Part shown: piece by piece, positions 40,313 through 49,163 of the stretch | How the letters are laid out: every line of letters begins with the position of its first letter | Position numbering within the stretch: the stretch's first letter is position 1 | DNA from: Candidatus Heimdallarchaeota archaeon | GTDB taxonomy: Archaea > Asgardarchaeota > Heimdallarchaeia > Heimdallarchaeales > Kariarchaeaceae | Reading direction: 5' to 3' | Assembly: GCA_026702845.1 (NCBI GenBank) | Contig: JADCLS010000004.1 | Location: 124,001-188,000, forward strand | Length of the DNA stretch: 64,000 bases | Notes under the pieces: generated by a model | The model's input: the letters and a program-made list of their open reading frames with translations, nothing else | The model's database searches: none | What the model was told of the DNA's origin: nothing | Program-made: the position numbers and the translations under genes

Positions 40313-42013
40313 TTAAATCGTCAATTTCGTTTTCCTAATACTATAACATATAACATAGACAATTAATAAATAATTGAAATTTTGGTTTCGTGATTCATGT
40401 ATACTTGAAACCCCATCTGAAGAGACCTCAGTTTTCGATTCTGCATTTGAACTATTATCAGACCATAGGAACTTTTCAGTGATTGAATTATTGTTTACAT
40501 CAATTAACGAGATGACTAATTCAATCTGATGTTCTGAATTCGATACTAATTTTGATATTTCCAATTTTCGGAAGTTAATCATCGGTTTCAGGTCATCTAC
40601 ATTGATTAGCTTTTCGTCATTAATTGAATAGCTACACTCTAATAATCCGTAATCATCTTTTAATTCTATTATTACTTCTAAAACTTTATAATTTTCATAT
40701 TCTAATATATTCATTTCTGATAGCTCTATAATTGGCTTAATATTATCAGAAATTTTTAAATAGTAATTTTCAGCGGAAGGGAAACCATAACCGTAAAAGA
40801 TATCTTTTCCATCACTCCCTAAATCAACAACTCCAAACAAAAGATTGCTTTTTATTTCATTTAAAGATATTTCATGTCCATCAATGTTCATTTGTTCAAT
40901 CATCTTTATGGTATACCCAACCACCCAAGGTGTTGCCATACTGGTTCCAGATAAAAAACCATAATCCCCAGGAATGGTTATCATCGAAATGGTGCCTTGA
41001 TTGATGATTCTATTATAATCCTTTGAATGTATTTGATATGCAGAAAAATTATCATTAAAGTCCATTTTTAATACATAACTTCCATCTCCATAGAAAATTA
41101 TGCCTGAAGAGTTTTTAGATTTATATTCATCAACAATATGATTAATGTTCGGATCCTTCATTGGTTCTGGATAGAGAACTAAACCTTGTTGATAATCATC
41201 TAAATGAGGATTATCAAATACTCTATAACTACTGTTGACAAAATCACTATTGGGAATAACGACATGATCAAGCAAATCAGCTTCAATTTTCAGATATGAT
41301 TGATATCCCTTATTATGCCGAACAGTTGAATTTATCTTTTCACCAAAAGCCACTAAATCCAGATCTTCTCCAAAATTTGAGAATTGAGATAAAGTAAAAT
41401 TTTTAGAAATTGATCCCACGGAAATCACTTCGCTGTGTTTCGCTGGATATAATACACCACGACCTGTGTTTCCAGCAGCAGCTATCATTAATACATCATT
41501 CATCTTGGCTCTAGTAATAGATTGAGAAACAGCTACACCCATTGTATCCATAGTTGCTGAAATTGAAATAATATTTGCTCCATTTTCTACTGCATAATCT
41601 ATAGAATCTGATAAGATCTCTTGGGTGCTTTTTCCTTCTTCATCAAATGCTTTCAATATCATTAATCTTATTTCTATTTCCCAATTTAATATTATTCCCG
41701 TAACATGAGTTCCATGCGAGGAATATGAATCATCATTAATTATATTATTATTATTTTGAAAATTCCATCCGTTAATATCATCAATAAATCCATTTCCATC
41801 ATCGTCTTCACCATTAATAATTTCATCTTCATTTTCCCATAGATTATTTAAAATCAATTGATGATATATATCCACCCCAGTATCAATTACAGCGCAAATT
41901 AGTGGATTATCGGATATATTTTCCAAACCTATCTGATCTTCTGGGATCTTTATGTTAATAATCGAACTGCTAAGAATAATAGCAGTAATGAATATTACAA
42001 TTTTTATGTTCAT
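40313..42013 (-). CDS. Subtilisin-like serine protease (S8) with signal peptide and C-terminal anchor
   Basis: 566 aa. Signal peptide at residues 1-20 (IVIFITAIILSSS). The catalytic triad is complete: Asp44 in CAVIDTGVD, His100 in SSHGTHVTG and Ser358 in SGTSMATP; oxyanion Asn in AAAGNTGRG. There is a calcium-type acidic loop, EDDDGNGFIDD, at residues 69-79. There is practically no propeptide between signal and catalytic core. An insertion of about 100 residues between the Asn and Ser blocks could be a PA-like domain. After residue 400 an Ig-like strand-rich domain leads to a weak C-terminal hydrophobic segment with a basic tail (LLIVYVICYSIRKTK). It acts outside the membrane. It is last in the four-gene set, 45 bp after its neighbour, with a possible own TATA (CTTTTATCA, about 42037-42045). 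Confidence 0.9.
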   Translation of the reverse strand: MNIKIVIFITAIILSSSIINIKIPEDQIGLENISDNPLICAVIDTGVDIYHQLILNNLWENEDEIINGEDDDGNGFIDDINGWNFQNNNNIINDDSYSSHGTHVTGIILNWEIEIRLMILKAFDEEGKSTQEILSDSIDYAVENGANIISISATMDTMGVAVSQSITRAKMNDVLMIAAAGNTGRGVLYPAKHSEVISVGSISKNFTLSQFSNFGEDLDLVAFGEKINSTVRHNKGYQSYLKIEADLLDHVVIPNSDFVNSSYRVFDNPHLDDYQQGLVLYPEPMKDPNINHIVDEYKSKNSSGIIFYGDGSYVLKMDFNDNFSAYQIHSKDYNRIINQGTISMITIPGDYGFLSGTSMATPWVVGYTIKMIEQMNIDGHEISLNEIKSNLLFGVVDLGSDGKDIFYGYGFPSAENYYLKISDNIKPIIELSEMNILEYENYKVLEVIIELKDDYGLLECSYSINDEKLINVDDLKPMINFRKLEISKLVSNSEHQIELVISLIDVNNNSITEKFLWSDNSSNAESKTEVSSDGVSSIHESRNQNFNYLLIVYVICYSIRKTKLTI

Positions 42014-42058
42014 GTAATATGGGATTACATAAACTGATAAAAGGGTTTGCTAAATCTA

Positions 42059-44482
42059 TTACTTTGACATCAAATTGAAAGCATATCTTTTATTTATAGA
42101 ATAAAAAATAATTAATAGAATTATAATTCCATATAGTATACTCAATAACTTGGCAGTTAAAATATAATCATATACATTCATCTGCAAGTGGATTTTCAAT
42201 ATCTGATTCCTATCATTAGAAATAATAATATAATCACTCCAAATTTCTAAAAATACTGGATTATTCACACTATCTGATCCCTGAATGATAAATTCACCCG
42301 ATTCAATTTTCATTTTATGTATTCTATCGTCAGATGATAACAATATTAAATTTGAGTTCCTAAAAACCACATTTTTTACTGCAGTATCAATTTGGATATC
42401 ATTCTCAAAACCCTCTTTGATTAATTTAATATATCCACCCGTATAAACGAGAACAACCATCTCATTTTCAATAAATCCAAATTTCAATGATTTATTCGGC
42501 TCATCAACATATTTTGTTTCCTTAATCCCTAAAGTCTCATTCAAATAATAAATCACTCCAGAATCTAGAATAACTAAAATATCACCTGATAAGTATCCCA
42601 ACTCAACTATCTCACAATTTTTGCATAATATATTATCCGATAATGGAAACTGCGATTTTACATTCAATATATTTGAATAATTAGATTTTACTACTGCAGT
42701 TTCATTCCATGTAAATATATAATTATCAAAAATTTTAATATTATTTTGACCTGTAATATTAACTATATACTCAGAACCATTATATATCCCTAAATTCGTT
42801 AAGAAATAATAATCCTCGTGATTTTTATCATAATCAATAATACTATAATCAATCAACTCTTTTGTGGATTCCAAATTATGATTATATTCAACAACAGATT
42901 TGTTGTTATTTGTTGTAATATACAGATTTTCCCCTATAATAGTCAGATTGTTAATATCCCCTTCTTCAGTTAATATCACCACACTTGGATCCCAATTATA
43001 TCCATAATGATATAGAATAATTATAAAGATCATTATTAAACCCTTATAAAAAATAGGTTTAGAAGCTCCCATTGCTTTAATAGAAGATATCAATAGAAAT
43101 AAAAAGATCACAATACTGATAAATAGAAATAATAATCTTCCAATATATAGAATTCCAAGCCCAATAAGTAGGATTAATGGTACAATTAGTTCCAAATTTA
43201 CTGTGAATTTTGATATTCTTAAATCAACTTCCTTTGAAATTTCCTCTAAAGGAAACTCCTCAGTCTTATTAATTCGGACCTCTGAACCAATTTTTGATAA
43301 ATATGCTTTATATGAGTTTAATCCCATTGCTCTTGCTTTATCATATAATAATTTACTATTAAAACCTCTATTTAAAGCATCTTGATACTCTGATAAGTCA
43401 TTAAATCCAGCTCCCTTCATCAATTTTTTCTTTTTAATTCCGTCTATTTTCAATAGTATCATATTTCTATAACGCAGGAATACAATTATACTAATTAATA
43501 AAATACTAATTAGGACAATTCCTAATCGGATCCAACATGGAATTGGAATTTTTGTAAAAGTATTTAGATCAATCTTTTGGATAATTATGTTTGAATTGCT
43601 AAGTTTAACCCCATAATAATCATTGTTATCATAATAAAATCCATAGATTGTCCCATCTAATTCTAGATGCATCTTTTTATTATTATCAATGAGAAATAAT
43701 CCTTCGATTGTAGAAATTAATATCCCACCATCAAATAAATAGGCCGAAATAATTCTCTGCTTATCTGGAGAAATACTGTGTTCAAGTATTCCATACGAAA
43801 TTATTGTATATGTGGCACTATCCTCATATATTATCATCATATCTGTTTTACTCTGGACTATTTCTATTGGTCGTTCATCAGTAAGTAGCACAAAATTTTC
43901 AAAAATTCTCATTTTGATCATATCTATGAATAGTAATCTATCCCCGTAAATCATTCTCATGACATCATCTGTTATTTTCATATCAACTACAGCACAATTT
44001 ACGCAATCAACTTTAGAGGCATTATTATCCATTGCTAAAAGATCTATTCTATTCCAGAGGAAATCGGTATGATTAAATATATAAAATCCTCTTTGTTCTA
44101 TTCCAGCAATTAATTGATTATTATATTTTACAATCGTTTCTATACTATCGCTCAATTGAGATCTATGCAGAAGATCATCATTTGATGAGTTGAATATTTC
44201 AAAATAACCATATTCTGATAATAATGCATATCGATCTTCAAAAATAGCTATGTCTCTAATTCTATTTCGACCTTGATAGGTTAATCCACCTTCTTCTACT
44301 TCCATTCCAGTAAAACTAAACCTTTTCATTGTACCATCATTAAGACCAACAAATATTACATCATCAGATTTTTCAACTGATTGAATCTTAAAATCATAGT
44401 TATATTCATGAGATGCGTGTAATCCGGATGTTATCGAGGTTAACAGCAAAAAGGAGAAAAGGACAATTGTCATTTGTTTCAT
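42059..44482 (-). CDS. Polytopic membrane protein with two propeller-like ectodomains and a cytoplasmic helical module
   Basis: 807 aa. Signal peptide (TIVLFSFLLLTSITSG), then an ectodomain to about residue 313 made of repeated four-strand units (VIFVGLNDGTMKRFSF, YALLSEYGYFEIFN, QLIAGIEQRGFYIFN) typical of beta-propellers. A membrane span lies at about 316-337. The following cytoplasmic segment (338-430) has two GF/GL-x-S-x-x-x-Y-x-x-A repeats (GFNDLSEYQDALNRGF, MGLNSYKAYL). Three more spans (about 430-450, 450-467, 478-495) put a second propeller-like ectodomain (500-765) outside, and a last span ends the protein. It overlaps the upstream gene by 4 bp (ATGA), so translation is probably coupled. 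This layout suggests a surface sensor or scaffold; no family recognised. Confidence 0.75.
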   Translation of the reverse strand: MKQMTIVLFSFLLLTSITSGLHASHEYNYDFKIQSVEKSDDVIFVGLNDGTMKRFSFTGMEVEEGGLTYQGRNRIRDIAIFEDRYALLSEYGYFEIFNSSNDDLLHRSQLSDSIETIVKYNNQLIAGIEQRGFYIFNHTDFLWNRIDLLAMDNNASKVDCVNCAVVDMKITDDVMRMIYGDRLLFIDMIKMRIFENFVLLTDERPIEIVQSKTDMMIIYEDSATYTIISYGILEHSISPDKQRIISAYLFDGGILISTIEGLFLIDNNKKMHLELDGTIYGFYYDNNDYYGVKLSNSNIIIQKIDLNTFTKIPIPCWIRLGIVLISILLISIIVFLRYRNMILLKIDGIKKKKLMKGAGFNDLSEYQDALNRGFNSKLLYDKARAMGLNSYKAYLSKIGSEVRINKTEEFPLEEISKEVDLRISKFTVNLELIVPLILLIGLGILYIGRLLFLFISIVIFLFLLISSIKAMGASKPIFYKGLIMIFIIILYHYGYNWDPSVVILTEEGDINNLTIIGENLYITTNNNKSVVEYNHNLESTKELIDYSIIDYDKNHEDYYFLTNLGIYNGSEYIVNITGQNNIKIFDNYIFTWNETAVVKSNYSNILNVKSQFPLSDNILCKNCEIVELGYLSGDILVILDSGVIYYLNETLGIKETKYVDEPNKSLKFGFIENEMVVLVYTGGYIKLIKEGFENDIQIDTAVKNVVFRNSNLILLSSDDRIHKMKIESGEFIIQGSDSVNNPVFLEIWSDYIIISNDRNQILKIHLQMNVYDYILTAKLLSILYGIIILLIIFYSINKRYAFNLMSK

Positions 44483-46134
44483 TTATTAACTTTCCTCCTT
44501 TTCACATAGTAAATATTTACAAGAACGAGAGTAAATATCATAATTTGATAATTAATTATAGTATCGGAAATTGGACCAATCTGATCTTTCTCTTGAACCT
44601 CATCTTTGAAATTGAGTATATTACCTGCATCATCTTTAATTATCACTTCAATGGAAATCTTCTCATAATTATTGATCAATAATGGAACATCCAAATCGAT
44701 TGTAGCGTTCAAACCAGAAAAAACTTTTTTATAAACTCCATTAATCCCTAATTCTATACTAACTATCCCGCTAGAATTATCCTCAGCACTTATAAATAAA
44801 ATCTCATTTTCATATCTGAATACCTTTAGTATTGGATCAAATGGATCAAATAAAATTCTTTCAGTAACTATCGTACATTCATCTCTGGCATCTGTAACAT
44901 TTAAAACTAAAGGATTATAACCATTATCTAAATCAACAGATGCAGTTCTCACCTCCTTGCCAAGGAGTTTACTGTTTAACGAAATTGATTTGATACCAAT
45001 AGATGCAACATCATTTATTACGAAATTAATGTTTTGAGTATTGATATTTGTCACTAAATCAACTGCATCAAAATATGCAACAACACCGTATTTTCTCACT
45101 GATATTTCTGTTTCAATTTCACCGGTAATGTACTGCCCTAATTCAGTATCCTTTGCTTTGATTTTAACTAAATACCGATGTTCCCAATTCAAATGGGGCA
45201 AAGTGAAATTTCCATATTTTATATCATTTTTAACGATTTCAGTGATATTTATTACATCAATTCTCGTATTATTAGATAAACAAATTATTGATATTTCAAA
45301 TTCTTCCACACCAGTATAATTTTGCATTCCCACTTTAATAATAGGATATTCATTCTCATTCACATCATTATCTCCATTTTCATCCATTAACCCCAACCAG
45401 TTTAAATTAAAACCATTATATATTCGATATAGTCTTCTCAAATTTAAATTTACAGAATCCCTTTCAAACCCAATTTCCGAATTAACATAATACCAAGCTT
45501 CTCTATTTTCTATGGTTAAATTATAATAAAAATAATAAAATGAACCATCAAAATTATAAAATTTCATTTCATCAAATGAGAAATCATTGATCAGATTGTT
45601 ATGAAAACCATAATACAATGATATATTATTTTTGCTTATTGAACGCTGCTTATAATAAATAGTAACAGATTGATTTTCGTATAGATAAATTGCATCCCGA
45701 ATATATTTTACACCTTCAATTTTTATTAATTCTGGTGGCTGATCATTTTCAGGCCAAACAATATGAAATTTATAATCTGAATTTGGAAATTGTTCAACTA
45801 TTACTTCTTGACTATTGTTAGCAATGACTTTAAATGATAACTTATCTTTCAATAGTATTGAATAATAATTTCCAGTATAATCATTCTGCATTTTAAAAGT
45901 CTGATTTCCATAATAATCACTCTCAATGTTCAAAAAATAATCATACTTCTCATTATTATTGTAAATGATTGTTATTTCTTCAGCTTCTTTGAAAACACCA
46001 TTTTTAATCTCATTTCCAAAGACTTCTCTAAACTCAATGCCATTATTATCTTCTGAATGAATTTGATTGATACTTACACTTGTGTTAATAATGATAATAA
46101 TAGACAGTAAGGATGCAATTTTCCAAATCCTCAT
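44479..46134 (-). CDS. Secreted Ig-like protein with C-terminal membrane anchor
   Basis: 551 aa. Signal peptide (IASLLSIIIIINTSVSI), an all-beta extracellular region with many N-x-S/T sites, an acidic DENGDNDVNENE calcium-like loop around residue 250, Ig/cadherin-like repeats toward the end (for example NPLVLNVTDARDE and SAEDNSSGIVSIELGI), and a C-terminal span with basic stop (MIFTLVLVNIYYVKRRK). No catalytic motif is visible. It is second in the set and is joined by 4-bp ATGA overlaps to both the upstream protease gene and the downstream propeller protein gene. These overlaps are the best evidence that the set is one operon. Confidence 0.75.
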   Translation of the reverse strand: MRIWKIASLLSIIIIINTSVSINQIHSEDNNGIEFREVFGNEIKNGVFKEAEEITIIYNNNEKYDYFLNIESDYYGNQTFKMQNDYTGNYYSILLKDKLSFKVIANNSQEVIVEQFPNSDYKFHIVWPENDQPPELIKIEGVKYIRDAIYLYENQSVTIYYKQRSISKNNISLYYGFHNNLINDFSFDEMKFYNFDGSFYYFYYNLTIENREAWYYVNSEIGFERDSVNLNLRRLYRIYNGFNLNWLGLMDENGDNDVNENEYPIIKVGMQNYTGVEEFEISIICLSNNTRIDVINITEIVKNDIKYGNFTLPHLNWEHRYLVKIKAKDTELGQYITGEIETEISVRKYGVVAYFDAVDLVTNINTQNINFVINDVASIGIKSISLNSKLLGKEVRTASVDLDNGYNPLVLNVTDARDECTIVTERILFDPFDPILKVFRYENEILFISAEDNSSGIVSIELGINGVYKKVFSGLNATIDLDVPLLINNYEKISIEVIIKDDAGNILNFKDEVQEKDQIGPISDTIINYQIMIFTLVLVNIYYVKRRKVNK

Positions 46135-48794
46135 AATTTACCCTCCTTTATAATAACAACTATTGAGATTATTGTTGCGATGCCTATTAATATTGCAATG
46201 AATTGGTTTTGTATATCATATTCTCCTTGAGGTAACTCGATTTCATCTGAATATTTCTGAATTGTTATCTCATCATAATTACTTGTGTCAATTGATATGT
46301 CAGATTCCATGTAAAAGATCTCAGATAAAATCTCATATCTCTGAATATTTCCGCTGAGGTCTACCAAATCTATTTTGATTATCAATTGGTCGCTTTGATT
46401 AAAATCAGAATTCAATAGAGTAAACTCAATTATTGAAAATTCTTTGTCCAATATATAAAACCGGACTTCATTATTAATTATGACTGAAGTATTGAAAATA
46501 TCTAATCCATCATTTTCAATATAATTCAAACGTACCGTATGGGAATTCCCTACTGAGCCATTTAAATAAATAGAATTATTAAGCAATATTGGTTTAATAT
46601 TATCATACCTCAGCCTAGAAAATTCCGTTTGTAGCAGTTTAATATAATTATATGTATTGTTATTCCATATTATTATTTCATTTACACCTAATTGTAATGA
46701 TACATTGAATTCGTATATATCATTCATTATATTATTCGGTAAATAATTGGTAATATTAAAGATCTCATCATTTTCAAAATTATACGTTCGGAGTAATAAC
46801 TGATCTCTCTCATCACCTCTATATTTGATCGTCATATCATTTTCAGAAAAATCGATAGCCTTAACTTGATAATTTATGCCTGCAGACATCCATAACATTA
46901 TGTCTATTAAGAAATCAATTTCATCAAGAATTTCCATCGATGATGATACCAAGAAACGACCTGTACTGCTTGAATTGTACGCAATAAAAGCAGCTTCCGT
47001 ATCAAAAAATGTTAAACCTCCTTGAATTAAAAAGCCTTCTTGTTGAATATATTTCTCATTTTTACCAAAATAGCTACTGTTTCTTACAGTATATCCTATA
47101 TTCGGAATAATATCACCTATGTTATTGCCAATATTCATACCAAATTCATTAATTAGTGAATTGATTTTATCAATATCTGATCCTATTTTAATATCATTAA
47201 TAATTTTAGGACTAGAAAATATCAAAAAAAGATCTCCATTATTCTGTATGAAGGATTTAATCCAACTCAAATCATTTCCTGTCAGTTCTTGATCATCTGT
47301 CATTTCGTACCCAAAGGGTTGAATGAAATAGATAATTTCAAAATCTGAGTGATCTAATTTACTAAAAGGAGAAAAAATATATTCCAAAATAAACCCATTT
47401 TCCCGTAATTTTGAAGCATACGAATTTGAGGATAATAAATTAAATTCTCCGGATTGGTAAACACTACTGTAATACAACTGAAATCCAATTCTCCCTTTTA
47501 GATTTGTATGTAATTCAATTGTAATATTTCTTGAAAATATAATAACATCATTCTTACGTAAATTGATCAAACCATCATATAATCCTATGTTATTTTCTGT
47601 TGAATTTACATACAATTTAATCTCTCCAAATTCTAATTCATTTGAATAAATAATACTGGATATATTCCCATTTATCTCAATATCATCACCTCCAAGGATC
47701 TGAATTGGTAATATCAATTCATTAACTCCTATTGGTATCTCCTCATATTCCTTCGGAAGAAATTTCGTAATATACCCCTCACCATTACCAGATCGAATCA
47801 ATTCAAGCATCAATGTAAAATTTGCTCTACCCGCACCTTGAGCATTAAAATCATCATCCAAGAATTTACAGGATTTTAATAATGCACTCTTTATTTCATC
47901 AACAGTCCAATTATCATTACTTATTTTTAAAGCTGATAATACAGAAGCTATACCCCCAACGACCAAAGGAGTAGAATATGATGTTCCGGATTTAATACTC
48001 GATCCAGAAATGACATCTATCGTATTAATTGTTCCAAAATCTACTAAATCCGGTTTCTGCAAATAATCTGATGTTGGCCCTCTACTGCTATAATACTCTA
48101 CTTTATTCACATTACTCAGTGCACCCACTCCTATGCTGTATTTATCTGCACCTGGACCTGACGGCGGATTGTTATAACCATCATTACCTACTGACCCTAC
48201 AATTATGATATTGTTTGCTCTTGCAATTTCAATCATCTCAGTCCAATTTTCATGACCTCCAAAACTAATATTAACTACAGATACTTCATTTTCAACAAAC
48301 CATTGCATCGCACCTTTAAAATCTCCGTCAATAGAAGTATCCTCCTCATTTGATAACATTTCAGCTGAATAAATAGTTATTCCAGGCGAGGTCCCAATCA
48401 CATCATTATTATTTCCAACCATTACACCTGCTACTGCTGTACCATGAGTTTTTGATCCTCCAATAGTTCCATTAAAAAAATTCTTCTCATATACTACGAC
48501 CTCTGAGAATGCTTCATGTGTAATATCTATCCCATTATCTATTATTCCAACCTTTATACCTGATCCATTATAACCCTCATTATGCATCCAGTTTAATCCA
48601 CTTTCCTGCATAATTAAACTCCAATCTGCCTCCAGACCATCTATTTCAATAGAATTTCGTTCCTCATTTTTAGAATAATCAAATTCTTGAACAATATATT
48701 CTTGATTATTGAAAGATTGTTTTGTGATAGGCCTATATATGAAAACACTAATCAATAAAAATAAAAAAATCATAAAAGAAAGTTTATTTCGCAT
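46131..48794 (-). CDS. Large subtilisin-like serine protease (S8) anchored at the C-terminus
   Basis: 887 aa. N-terminal membrane/signal segment (FMIFLFLLISVFIY), about 50 residues that may be a short propeptide, then the S8 domain: Asp86 in VGIIDNGID, His117 in KTHGTAVAG, Asn in GSVGNDGYNN, Ser272 in SGTSYSTP. A C-terminal half of some 550 residues follows. It includes an Ig-like part and a segment resembling a Rossmann-like domain (FEIIYFIQPFGYEMTD, LFLIFSSPKIIN), and a final span (FIAILIGIATIISIVVIIKEGKL). The active site therefore faces outwards, tethered to the membrane. First gene of the set; TATA candidate (CATATATTAAAA) about 30 bp upstream, divergent from the 48883 gene. Confidence 0.9.
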   Translation of the reverse strand: MRNKLSFMIFLFLLISVFIYRPITKQSFNNQEYIVQEFDYSKNEERNSIEIDGLEADWSLIMQESGLNWMHNEGYNGSGIKVGIIDNGIDITHEAFSEVVVYEKNFFNGTIGGSKTHGTAVAGVMVGNNNDVIGTSPGITIYSAEMLSNEEDTSIDGDFKGAMQWFVENEVSVVNISFGGHENWTEMIEIARANNIIIVGSVGNDGYNNPPSGPGADKYSIGVGALSNVNKVEYYSSRGPTSDYLQKPDLVDFGTINTIDVISGSSIKSGTSYSTPLVVGGIASVLSALKISNDNWTVDEIKSALLKSCKFLDDDFNAQGAGRANFTLMLELIRSGNGEGYITKFLPKEYEEIPIGVNELILPIQILGGDDIEINGNISSIIYSNELEFGEIKLYVNSTENNIGLYDGLINLRKNDVIIFSRNITIELHTNLKGRIGFQLYYSSVYQSGEFNLLSSNSYASKLRENGFILEYIFSPFSKLDHSDFEIIYFIQPFGYEMTDDQELTGNDLSWIKSFIQNNGDLFLIFSSPKIINDIKIGSDIDKINSLINEFGMNIGNNIGDIIPNIGYTVRNSSYFGKNEKYIQQEGFLIQGGLTFFDTEAAFIAYNSSSTGRFLVSSSMEILDEIDFLIDIMLWMSAGINYQVKAIDFSENDMTIKYRGDERDQLLLRTYNFENDEIFNITNYLPNNIMNDIYEFNVSLQLGVNEIIIWNNNTYNYIKLLQTEFSRLRYDNIKPILLNNSIYLNGSVGNSHTVRLNYIENDGLDIFNTSVIINNEVRFYILDKEFSIIEFTLLNSDFNQSDQLIIKIDLVDLSGNIQRYEILSEIFYMESDISIDTSNYDEITIQKYSDEIELPQGEYDIQNQFIAILIGIATIISIVVIIKEGKL

Positions 48795-48845
48795 CTATAT
48801 CATATTGGGCACAGTTTTTAATATATGTTTCTTTTTAACAAGTTT

Positions 48846-48861
48846 GGCAAATATTTATATT
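48846..48861 (+). promoter_or_regulatory. TATA box of the short paralogue gene
   Basis: GGCAAATATTTATATT, 21 nt before ATG 48883, matches the promoter of the gene at 39334 in sequence and spacing. Confidence 0.65.
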
Positions 48862-48882
48862 CAAATATTTAATACTATAAAT

Positions 48883-49152
48883 ATGGATAAGCCTTACTTT
48901 TCTCTTCTTATTCTCTTAATTATTTTTGGAATCATTCAGGAATCAGATAATTCTGATGAGATTTGTATCGTTAAAGAAAACACTATAGCTTATAGTAGAG
49001 GGGATAGGCCTGTTCTTTTAGTTGATGTTAGTTCGGCAACTGTTACAGACGGATTTGAATATTTAGGCTCTTTTAATAGTCAAGTTGGATTATTCTGCTC
49101 AATCCCTATAGTCTTCACTATTAATCAAGCAAGAAGAAAAAAAATTGGATAG
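48883..49152 (+). CDS. Short paralogue of the 39334 protein with an internal deletion
   Basis: 89 aa. It consists only of the signal peptide (KPYFSLLILLIIFGIIQ) and the last 65 residues of the 39334-type protein (NSDEICIV, NTIAYSRGD, TVTDGFEYLG, then a membrane anchor ending in ARRKKIG). The central 230 residues are missing in frame. It could be a decayed copy, but the promoter, start, reading frame and anchor are all intact, so it may be a functioning mini-protein exposed at the surface. The next gene starts 11 bp after its stop, so they are probably co-transcribed. Confidence 0.6.
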   Translation: MDKPYFSLLILLIIFGIIQESDNSDEICIVKENTIAYSRGDRPVLLVDVSSATVTDGFEYLGSFNSQVGLFCSIPIVFTINQARRKKIG

Positions 49153-49163
49153 GATGAAATAAT

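Noticed and set aside
48709..48882. N-terminal extension of the 48883 protein
   Set aside because: It would overlap the divergent protease gene's 5' end and both promoters; the same alignment argument places the start at 48883.
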